Assembly: GCA_026260175.1 (NCBI GenBank)
Contig: JAKCWW010000922.1
Location: 12,908 to 76,907, forward strand
Reading direction: 5' to 3'
Source: Reticulitermes lucifugus
Taxonomy: Eukaryota; Arthropoda; Insecta; Blattodea; Rhinotermitidae
Length of the DNA stretch: 64,000 bases
A model generated the notes under the pieces. It was not told the origin of the DNA. It worked only from the letters and a program-made list of their open reading frames with translations, and ran no database searches. Position numbers and translations under genes: made by a program. Position 1 is the stretch's first letter, and each line of letters begins with the position of its first letter. Shown here piece after piece: positions 38,501 to 50,500 of this stretch.

Positions 38501-41500
38501 AATTCGAGGCAACCTGTTTCTAAAACACAACAGAGATGTACCAATTGAAATTTACCCTGTGAGTACTACAGCTATATAAGTTATGATGATGTTCGTCCAT
38601 TCCATTCCCCACTTATTTAATCTGAATCAGTATTTTTACCACTTTGTTTTCAAATATAGTACTTAGAAATTTATTTGCTTTTCTCAGTAAGAGACTACAT
38701 TTCACAGTCGTACAAAGCAACAGGTAAAGTTATTGTATTACATATAGTCAGTGAAAAAGTGGAGAAGGCTATAAAAATTGGTTTTTGAGCTGAACAGCAA
38801 TGTTTCGTGAACTTTATTTTTGCCTTACATTAATGTTGACCTAATTTAATTTTTTATGTTTATTTCGGATGTTTTAGTTTTGAAACATTTTCAAATGATT
38901 GTGTTTAGCTACATTGTCAATCTTTTTTAAGTCAAAACAATGTGACTTTCTATTTTTAAGTTAACATTGTTTGTATTAGAATGTGTGAAAATACTACAGA
39001 CAAACAATGAAAAGCGTTTCTTAGCTTTTGTGTCAAAGCTGTGTGAATTACTTCGTATTTTAATAACTTTATTTTACAGTTAATTGATATGAACATCTCA
39101 GATGCCCAGAATATGTTTGGCTTCCTACAAAGTTCTTGTCTGTTTGATGCATGACAACACTTAACTTTGTATCTCTTGTGCACAGATTTAAAATGGTTTT
39201 GAAATATGGGAAAGTGACAATTGTACAAATGTTTATCTTTGTTCTAGCAGAACACTTTGCTGTTTAGAGTTCTTGTGTTAGAATGTGAGTTTTTTTGTAC
39301 ACTTACTTTTTACTCTGTGATTTTTATCTAAGGAATACTTTTGTTTTCTTTGTAGTATGACACCACAACAACAGCAAGCTCTAATTTGAGCAGCACAAAT
39401 GTTACTACAACAAACAGTGGTCTTTCAACAAATGTCAATGCATCTCCTGCACTAGGTCTTGTGAGCAGCAGTCAAACCGTGAACACAACTTCTACCAAAG
39501 TGACTAGTTCCACAGGCAAGTAAAATTCTTCTGATTGTGTACTATTTGTGGAAAGAGATCTGATTGTGCTGTGATGGAAAGGACAGAGGTCTAAGGCTCG
39601 GTGCCACACAAAATTGAAAGTAATTTTCTTAAGCTCCATAATACACAGAGTTTTCTTAAATTAAATGTAGCAGTTAAGTTTGAGTAATAGAGCACTTAAC
39701 CCATTATGTGGGAATGCCTGGTATGATTTCATGCCCATTACTGCTGTTTTTCTTTTTCATTGTTTATTCATTGTCATATAAACTTCACAGCAAGAACAAA
39801 ATCAAAAGTAGTGTTGGTCATATGTGGTCACCAAGGGAGTTTTGTTTCTATTTTTTACAGGCAAGTATTGTAAGTTGAAATAGTGTAAGGGTGAAAGAAG
39901 GTAGACTACATGTGGTCAGGCATGGTATTCTGTTCTTTTGGGCAGAGCCATGTAGATTTATAAGTTCACTTAGTGCAATTTGTGCAGAGTGGTGAAGCAG
40001 ATCAGTGTGCTACCTAGCTTTGTGTGGAGCATATGTTTCCCAGATGTTACATCCATGCAAATTCTGTTCACTCATTATTTTGTCTAGTCAGGTGTTTTGT
40101 AACAGTTATAATCGTACAGCCAGCACATTGAGAGTCACCCCCACCACATTATTGCTTCCCTTTGCCTTCTTTGGCACACCTTCAGGTGTCATCTTTGGTC
40201 TGCCCTGGCCTAGAATGTATTTGTATGTACAGCTAAACAGTTGGTATTATTATATCATCAACACAACATAGTATCGCAGGTGACTTCAGTCTTCAGTAAC
40301 ATCGCTGTTAGACCCTCAAAACTCCCGTATGTTCAGTGTTGATATACCGGTAATAAATGGGACAGTGTCATAAATAGTTTGTAATACATCCAAATGTTAT
40401 TTGAGTGTTGTGTATAGGAAGCTGGACAATGAGTGATAAACTTATGCGGTGTGTTGTGAACATTTTGTTGCTCATTATTGTAGTTTCAGGTAAGAGTGGT
40501 GTAGTTCCAAATATCCCACCAGGTGTTCCTCCCATGCTTGGCACACATCAGTACATTATGAGCCAAGGGGGGCTTCCCTTCTTCCAGCAACCTGTATACA
40601 GCTATGAAGACCTGCAGCTGCTTCAGCAGAGGATACCACATGTGGTAATGTGTCTTCAGTTCTTAGTTAATGTCATACCATGTTCTTTTTTTATTTCTGT
40701 CACTGTGTAGTCTAATCTGTGGGGGGGGGTGGATGGTGGTAATGGTGGTGGTCTTAGTTGTAATTTGCATGTAAAAAATTAAAAAGGTCATAGGAAACTA
40801 CACAAAGAGAAGCATGAAAATTTGTATCGTTAACTCTTAGCATGATGGATGATTAAATTAAAAGTTAGATGGGGGTCATGTAGCATCAATGGAATAAATG
40901 AGAAATTTTTGTTGGAACATCACTTGCAAGACAGGTGTACATGGAAGGATAATATTAAAATAAATTGTAGGAAGGTAGGGAATGAGGGTTCACACTCCAT
41001 CAGAGTAACTACACGTGGTGAGCCTTTGAATGTGTTTAAATGTTTAGTGGAAATGTTGTTCAAAATCATACTGATCAGCTATTTTTTGTGCCCATTACAG
41101 ATTTATTCTTTCAAAGCACTCGACCAGGCGTTTTACTATCGACATTCAAATTGCTTGTTGCAATGCATAAATTTGAAAAAAGTTTAGAATTACAGGCTTT
41201 TATTTGTCAGTTTTTCATTTTGGGTCTCCTGCTGGATGCTTAGTTGAAGTAAGATTGTAACGTATAGTGTAAGACTGATTTATGAGTGAAAGATTCAGAC
41301 ATTATCCTTGTTTCAGGAGAGATACACATTTAAATATAAAATAATTAAATTACATGTACCATGCATGAACAGCACAATACACAGGTCAAAACTTCTTTGT
41401 GTTAAGTCATTGTTTTCAAAAGTATGAATCTGTCTTTGTTTCAAGGAGTTCTTTCATAACTGTAATATGTATTTTTTGTAACATTCATATTTTTTACAAT

Positions 41501-44500
41501 TTTCTTATCTACTTCATCTGAAATAATTATAGAGTCCAACATTGACATTGCCATAAAACCTTATGAAGGAGTGTAATGTAGTAATAGTTTCTTAAATTTG
41601 TTTTAAGTCACCCGTTTGAATTCAATTTTCATCTGCCATTTTATGCACTTTTAGCGTGGAACTTTCCACAGGAATATTCTTCTCTTGAGCATAACAAAAC
41701 CAATCAAATGATAGCTTTCTGAAGCACCATGTTTTGCTGCCTTTAGCCTTGTTCCCCCTGCAATTTATGCTCCTTCTAGAGCTTGTTTTCCTGTGTAATT
41801 CCAGTTCTTCCGGTTTGTAGCCAGTGTTGAGAGTGGAGTGGCATAAGTTTGTGTAGTTTCTGTCTTAATCTTCTACATCTTGCCCATTTTCTGATTATTA
41901 TAAGATTTTCGGCTCTCATCCTACCTTTATATTTTATTTTCTCATCATTCGTCTTTGATCCTATTAGGTGCACAGCAGAACTGTAAATGTATGAATTATA
42001 CAACATATGAGCTCATGCACGCAACACAAATACTATCCTGCACAAAGGGATTGTCATTTCTTTTGGCAGATGGCCCGTTTTATGCCCACCCTTGCAGTTC
42101 TCTCAGCAGGTAACAGCTCCTCTGAATTAACTGCATCAAAAAGCATACAAAATTATGTTCTGGTGGACAGGGAATGACACTTCATAATAACTGATATCAA
42201 TTGCATGTGGTTTTACTGTAAAGCACTTTCAATAAAACAGTTTGTAGCCAAAGAAACAAAATACTAGTGTTTCAAGATTTAATGTTTGTCTAATCTGGAC
42301 CTCTGTGTCTTTGTGTGTACCCAAAACTACAAAGCTTTGTGAAATTAATTTTTTGGAATAATTTGAAGACATTCAGAGCAGGGTAACATCACCATTGAAA
42401 TGGCTTCTGGAAAATGATGACCAGTAATGTTTCCAGGCATGGCAGATATGTTGAATGTGCGTGTGTGTGTGTGCACACGTGAGAGAGAGAAAGAGAGAGC
42501 GAGAGAAGTCAGATGTACTCTGAAGTTAGTAGAAGTTACAGAATTAGGCCAGTTATTTAATTACCAAACATATGTTATTCTGCATTGAATAGAGAACTGT
42601 CTCACTTGATCCTTTTGTATCATTACATATCCTGAAACATACTTTCTTGTTGCAGGCAACAGGGTATTATGATATGGGTTTCCAAGCTCCAACAAGCTTA
42701 GCTACAGGGAGAGAAGGAGGCTTGGCTAGTGTAGCATATTCCATGTCTGATGGTCGTTTTACAAGGGCAGACAACAATGCCTCACCAGTTCCTTCTACCC
42801 TTTCACAGCAGGTAGGAATTGCAGTATCTTGTTAATATACTTAATGTTATACATGTTCCATGTAGTTGCTTTACATATCAGTTTTTATTACCAACCACTG
42901 CACAATTCTTTTTACTCCTACATGTTTCGGCTACCCGTCTTAACCATCATCAGGGAGTCACCTTTCGCAGACATGCACGTCAGTGAATGGTAATATATAC
43001 ATTAATTATTTACAGCAGTAGTTGCTATATAGTACCAGTAAATTTATACAGTTTAAATTATATGTATGATATTAAAATATAGTATGTTAATATATAAAAT
43101 ATAAAAGTGAGCAGTACAGAACTATTACTCGTGGAATAAACATTGTATATCATAACCTGGGGTCTCCACCCTACCAAACTAGAAGTTATTTGCAAAGCAG
43201 ATGTTTGGAGACAGACTTTTGTATTTTATATATTAACATACTGTATTTTAATATCATACATATAATTTAAACTGTATAAATGTATTGGTACTATAAAGAA
43301 ACTGTTGCTGTAAATAGTTAATATACATATTACCATCATTGACATACTATATGCTGCGCATGTCTGTGAAAGGTGACTCCCTGATGATGGCTATGACTGG
43401 CAGTCGAAAAATGTAGGAGTGAAAAGAATTGCTGGTAATAAAAACTTATATCTTGTAAATAGTTCATCTTTAAGTGCTTGATAATAAGTACAGGCACTGA
43501 AGTAGTGTAACATGAGCCAGAAGGGGCATAACAAGGACAGCATGGCTCTTTTACACAGGGGTGCCCAGGAGACTAAACTTTGTATGGTGGCATGTAACAT
43601 TTTTGAGTCCTCAGTACAGAACTTGTTTCATGTCACATTTCTGGCACCTAGAATTTTGAGGTGGCTCCTAGATTTTTGGAAAACCTGTGTATCCCTGCTT
43701 TTACATATCTGTGAACAGATTCCCTGTAAAGAAAATTTTCAGTTTTTGGCATGGCCTGTGTATTGCAGACTGAGCAACATTATGTGTGAGCGTGGGGGTT
43801 GAGGGTACCATTAGGGAGCCTTGCAGGGCAAGAACAGTTGCTGCATGAGCTTGGGTCATCTTATTTTTATTAGAGCAGTAACTAAAAAATTAAGTGTCTG
43901 AGGACCCATGTTTTAATGCTCCTAAAGTGGTGCCATGTACCAGAGAATATCCAAAAGTTCTCGGACTGATAACAGTATATACATTTACCTTTGTTATTGG
44001 TCATTGTTGTCCCCTTCCAAGCTTATGCAACACCCCTAGCATTTCTGTCACTGCTGGGAGCACCACTGGTCTGGCTTTTTGGAATTGCATGTAGGATGGT
44101 CAGTGAGATGCTATCATAGCTGCAATTTTATTCTCAAAAAGAAGAAGAAATTACAAGGGGCCAAAATCAGGCAAGCAACGAGGGTGAAAGACCACAGCCT
44201 TGTTTTTGGTGGCCAAAAATTTCCACTGAGACTGCTGGTCAGTGAGCACCTGAGGTACGAATTTCATGGAGATCCACCACATGTTCAAGTCCTCCCTTAG
44301 AATTTGCTGGTGTCTTCCATATGAGAGGTCTAACCTGCCAGTGATCTCCAGAGTGGCACTTCATTGGTCTTAGGTGACAATTTTGTGAAATTTTGTCTTG
44401 CTTTGTCTGGATGGACTGGAGGGACAATCTGAATGTTGAGCAGTCTTCAGGTGTTGTTTCCCCATGTTAGAATATCTGCATGGCATTGTCACTGAAAGCT

Positions 44501-47500
44501 GTTTAGAGCATTTTATGTGTTTCCGATGCAGTTTTCCCAAGTTTGAAGCAAAACTTAATGTGAATACTTTGTTCCTTCAAATCAGCCTTAGAAAACTGTG
44601 GATTGCACTTGACACACACAACAATAAACATGCATTGAGGAAAAGTATATGGGGTTATGGCTGCAGAACTTAGTAGACTAACTCAGATAATAGCAATACT
44701 TTCGCACCTCATGGCAGAAAGCTGTACTGTTTATTCTTGGTCCTAGCAGTAAATTTGGGAACTTTTGAATGTGCCATCATATTTCAGAAAGTAAGACATG
44801 TAAGTTAATCATGCGTTGTTGAATTGTTATTGGAATGGACTTTTCATAATAAAACTGAAATCGTAATAATGGACTGTCACTAGTTTTATCATTTACAGAG
44901 TGCAACACAGGCACACCAGCAACCAATGTTGAATCCTACAGCATTGCCACCAGGCTATGCATACTTCTATGGAGGAGGGATGATGCCAGGCAGCTTTCAG
45001 TATGGAACTCCTGCTATTTATCCGGTAAAATGCTCATTTTAGTTCATGGTTTTGTGTGAAGTATGCTGTATTTAACTGACTGACTGACTGAATTTAAGAG
45101 CTTATTACAGCACTACAACTGATTAAATATCTCCAGGAGGATGAGTCTGCATGCCTGACTGTTGTGCATGCATCATGTAAACTGTGTGAAGGAGAGGCCA
45201 TTGAACTTTGTATGTTGACACTACTCCCTAGAAAATGATAGTAATGAGATTTTTGTGATTACTGTCACTGCTGTTGTTGCACTGCCTGCTGGTATTTTTA
45301 TAAAGTTAATGTTTGATTTCAGGCTTCGGCGCCGTGTAATAACCCAGAAGACCACAGATTTCAAGTTAATGTTTGTTTGCCTTCCTAGTAACCTTATTTA
45401 CCCCCTCCATTTTCATGTGCTAACCTTCAAACTTAGACAAAGTTAGCATAGATCTAGGAATCATGAAGCCTACCAACTAGGTCTGGTGACATTCCCTGTG
45501 TTTGTCACATGCATTGGATTTATTTGCCAAAGAGTATCATTCGGTTGAGATTCTAATCCGTGACCTGCATGTGAAGCAGGAGTTTTGAGTGACTGCTACA
45601 GTGTGATGTTGAATCTGCATAATAGAATTTTTGGTGTTTATGTCTCTGTTGAGAGGTTATTCCGTCTTAATTCATCATTTCAACGGGACTAGTTTGGCTG
45701 TCGTATAAATCTCAACAAGTGTGGGGCAGTACTACCTGTGAATGCATGTTCTTTCTATTTTTCAGATGCCTCCAGCCACGAATGCACATGGGAACACAAG
45801 TACTACACAGTATCCAAAGCCTGCAAGCTATGGATCTGGGTATGGGTCAGGCTATGATGGCCTTGCACAGAACCAAGACTATGGGAAGGCTGGCTATGTG
45901 TCAAGTAGTCAGTCTCAGAGCAAGGCTGGAGTGGGTGCAAATGCTGGAACAACCGGCTCCTCTGCAACTGATCTCAGTGCAACCATGTATGGGAAGTCCC
46001 ACGTTACTTTGGGCAAGGTGAATGTAAGTATGTCCATGCTCCACTGACTTGAGGTTGATTCATCAACAGTGATACTACACAACTCACTAATCATCAAAGA
46101 ATTTAATAAAAATCACAAATTTAAGAATAGAATTAATAATTAAAACATGGTAGTGGAATTTCCTGTTCATCGGATTGTTCCTCTTCCATGACTCAGGTTT
46201 CCGGATTAGTGGCACAAGTTGATCGCCACAACTTTGTTGAATTGATGTATGACGTGAAAGTGAGATTGGCTTTGTATAGTGGCTCTGTCTTGTGCATCCT
46301 ACGTGTTAGGCCTCTAAGATGGTAGTATGACACGTATTACATTTTTAAATAATGTAGGAGAGGATGGAAGAAAATGGAATGATATTTTTATGTAAGATAA
46401 TTGAAATTTGTAATAAGTGGTTATGTTTCATTAATAATCATTGTCATAATATTCCTGGATGTTTTATTTTGTATGTTAGTGGATTAGTAATACACACGTA
46501 CCTAAAGCACATGTGACATTACATATTTTTGGAATTCAAAAGTTACTATAGGCATACTGGTACTGGACTTCTTGTCCCAGAATTTTGGGACCTGAGCAGA
46601 ACCAGATTTCTGGATTTCCCAGATTCTGGTCCTCGGCATACGATTACTTAAAATACGACCACCAGGTTTTTTNGGGGGGGGTGCAACTGTTAAGCTTATT
46701 CTGTAGTGCCATCATGGTACCACATATAGGTATTGGAAGGATGCCAATCAGCATGTGTTGTTAAGCCTGAATGCAAGACTGAAGTTGCAGGAAGTAACTA
46801 CAAATATAAATACTTGGAAAAGTGAACACTGCTGTTACAGAATTTTTAACACATTCACTTCCAAAGTCGACCATGGTCGATTTAAGTATTTACGTTTTAA
46901 ATTGCCAGCGTCGACTTTAGTCGATCTNNNNNNNNNNNNNNNNNNNNNNNNNNNNNNNNNNNNNCACACAATAATTTCTGTCAGGAAACACATTTTACAT
47001 CTTTATTAATCCCTAGCTGACAAGTAGAAAAAATATATGCATTTTATATATAATTATATTTTATAATTTATAAGACAACGCACTAGTTGTTTAACATTCA
47101 AAAAATCGCTGGCAATTTAACACCGTCGGGGATTTAAATGCCCAGCAGTAAACGTGTTAATAGGATCAATAAAAACGAACAAAATTATTAGTATTGTATG
47201 ATTGAAGTTTCACTTTATGATGGGGGTTTTTGGTCCTGTACCCCAGTACTTGTGAAGTGAAATGTTGAATCTAAGAGGGCTGTAATTGTGGTCTGGTCTC
47301 AGATTGTAACCACATATTTGCATAGCAATAGTCTTCCAGTAATACAGTAAGTTGTAGTAGGTGCAAGTGATAAGTTGGTCGTCTGAGATTCTGTGTGGGG
47401 AAGAGGGCAGTTGTTGAAAGTAATATGTTTTAGTTTGTCTTTTAATAATTTAATGGAAGTCAGAAATCAGGAAACATTTTCAGATTCAAATGCTGTGTAT

Positions 47501-50500
47501 GTAGTGCTGTAAATAATTCCAGAATGCACATACGAAGACTTTCACAGTAATCTGAGGATTATGCCTAGGTACAGTATTTCAATTAGTCTGATATTTTCAT
47601 CACTCTTGCTGAAGGTGTTTGGTTTTTGTTTTCAGTCGTATGAGAAGCAGGGGTTTCATTCGGGAACACCACCCCCATTCAGTTTACCGGGCAGCCAGAG
47701 CACACCCATGGGACCTAGCGGTGCATATGCCCCACATCTGTTTATTCCTGCCATGCCACCACATCAACAGCACCACTCCACTCCACTCATACATCAACCT
47801 CTGCATCAGGTAACAGTGCTGTAGTTAAGTCCAGCTGATGAAAGCAGTTGCTGCCATCTTGTTCATTTGGCTTGTATTGTATTTCCAAGTATTTATTTCC
47901 GGATGCACCGAATGTTGCTTTTATGTCTGTGGAGAATCTCTTGAATGAAAGCCAAACTATGGTGTAAATGTGTTGTAATGAGAAGTCTCTTTATTGAACA
48001 TTTTGTTGTGCATGATCAATGTAACATGGTTAAACACAGCAGTGTTATTTGGTTTTAATTACAGTAATTTTCAGAATTACCACTGTGTTTTTCTTTCTTT
48101 TCTGTATGCACATAAACATGTTCAAGAGCATGGCTTAGCCATTAATTTCTTTTTGCAAGTCAAATGAGCAGTATTGGCAACACAGTATTCTTGCATCTTG
48201 TCTCATTAGGAGCATGGATGACGAGATAGATACAGCAAGGGCCTTTATCTCAAATCCTCTTAGTGTATGCACAGAAGGGTAGTTATTAGAGCATTGCTAG
48301 AAATAATAACAATTGAAATTTTTTTTATCTTTCCTGCACTAAAATGTATGGCTGGGTGTACCATTCACCACCCTCTGGGGCCTACCTGGACTGTTTCAAC
48401 CCCCTCAAGACTCTAAATAAGTATCTATTTCTTTTGGACAGAGTACTGTAGATGAATGAGTCCACTTTGTCAGATAATGTGCAGAGAGGTGAGACAGGTC
48501 AGTTTGCTGCATGCCTTGATGTACAGCAAATCATGTCAGAATAGTTATACTGCACTTTGAAGTACAGGAATTGTAATTCTTGCACGTTGAAAGTACCCCA
48601 ACTATACTTGTGTTGTCCCTCTCCTCCTTGTAGTTCCTCATTACATGAGTCTCATGGGGTTTGTGCAGAATGAGCTATGGTGAATATCTTATGTGTGGTC
48701 AGTTGCAGGAGAGACAGTTGTACCTCCTTGCAAAGAAAGTCTGTTTGAGCTGGAAGTAGCTGGATGATTTGCTTTGAACAAAGTCTCCATGAAATGTCCT
48801 TACTAGCCAACTAAAAATAACTGCCAACACCACCACATCTGCTGATTACGTTTAGGATTATGTGCATGCGTGTGTGTGTTTTTTATATGACAATACTGTT
48901 GATTGTTAAGCTTATGTAGTATCATTTATAGATGAATGAAATATCAGTATGATAATTGGTGGTGTGATAACTTGGAGTGAAGAATTGACACGTTCAGAGA
49001 AAAACTTGTCACAACAGTACTTCATCCAACACAAATCCCATATAGATTGGCCTGTGATTTAACCTGGGCCACTGCAGGGAAAGGATGGTAACTGACAATC
49101 TTAGTCAGATTTTCAGTTCTAAATACTGTGCCATTGGTTTGCTAGACCACACAGATGCGATTTTTGTTCAGTGTTTAATACCATGCATGTGATTCCCTGT
49201 CAGTTCTCTTGTGACAGCCTGAATTTTTGTGGCTTAGTGTGGACATTTAAATTGCTACCAAGTAAACACACAGTAAGATAACTGCATATATTCGTTGACT
49301 TTTGGAGTAGTTTGTACATTTCCAAGTTTTAACCCTTTGGCCATGGGGCTGGACATAAATTTTAGCGCACCCTTTATGTAAAATGTGAATATTTTATGAA
49401 CAAAAAAAGATAACATTATGAAATATTTCTTACAGCTTCAGTTTTTCATGCTTTGTGAATTTGGACATGGACTTCTGCTGTAATTCACTTGTTATACAAC
49501 AAACACAGTACACCTGTACAGAAATTGTTTTTGTAAATGTGAGGCATTTATTTTGCAGTATTTTAATTGTATTCAGGTATTTTTAGTAAGAAAAAGCAAG
49601 CGGTGTGCGAAGGGGTGAAGAATGTTGACACCCAAGTATTAGTGAACAATTCTAATTTTATTACACAAATGTGAAACGATGGTGCCCCTTCGCTTCACAT
49701 CTCACACTGAAGGCAAATAATGGACTTGTATTCTAGACAGATGTGGGTAATTGGTTTCTTACACCTGTCAGCATTACTTCTGAGGAAATGTGCTGCACCA
49801 CCTGTCACATAGGAAGTTGGGTGTGACTTGGAGTCTTTCAGGATGAAGTCACAAAAGGAAAGAGAATCCCCTGAGATGCCTGTGCTTATAACATTTGTAA
49901 TGTAGTTCTGAGGGTTTGTGACAGTGGTGTGGTATCATGATATCAGGACGATTTCTGGACATTGGCCATTTTCTGAAGCAGAGGGTATGTCTGCAATGTT
50001 TTAGTGACTCCCCCTATCTGTTTTCAAGTAAAAAATGAGGGGAGAAAGTACCCATTCAGTGAGGCATGCTGCTGGGCCAACAGTAAGGATCTTAATTGGG
50101 GATGATGAGTATGTCTGCCATGCCATATTTTCAGTTCATGTCATATGATTGACATTCGCAGTGTCAGATGTGTACATGCCCTTCAGAATAAGTAGTATCC
50201 TTGGCAGCATAGATAGAATAGAATAGAATAGAATAGAATATATAATGGGTTTGAGCCCTTAAAGACCTGATGCATGTAGGCCATTTAGCATAGATCTAAA
50301 TACCAAACTAGTTTGGTACTGCCATCAATCCCTGGTGAAACTGTCAGAACATAACAGGATCCAACTGGTATGGGTACCGGGACACATGGGAATTGATGGG
50401 AATGAAGTAGCTGATCAGTTAGCCAGGCAGGGCTCCTTACATCCATTCATAGGACCTGAGCCTGCACTTGGTATATCTGCAAAAGTTGCAAGGGGGGTGA

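Larger units (their letters stand above)
42837..43448. mobile_element. Hammerhead-bearing inverted element C (Penelope-like, non-coding)
   Basis: It is flanked by TATCTTGTTAAT (42,825-42,836) and TATCTTGTAAAT (43,449-43,460), a 12-bp direct repeat with one mismatch. The leader ATACTTAATGTTATACATGT matches element B. Inverted arms follow (TTTTTATTACC near 42,884; GGTAATAAAAA near 43,433), with an AT-rich middle that also folds back. It holds hammerhead motifs on both strands. Confidence 0.8.

Noticed and set aside
40005-40271. 88-codon ORF in lig intron 11 as an extra exon
   Set aside because: It would break the frame between exons 11 and 12 and has no family similarity.
49333-49614. Fifth TTAA element beginning CCCTTTGGCC
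   Set aside because: The left end and TTAA are good, but the right end (GAAGGGGTGAA) lacks TTAA and pairs poorly. Left as a possibility only.
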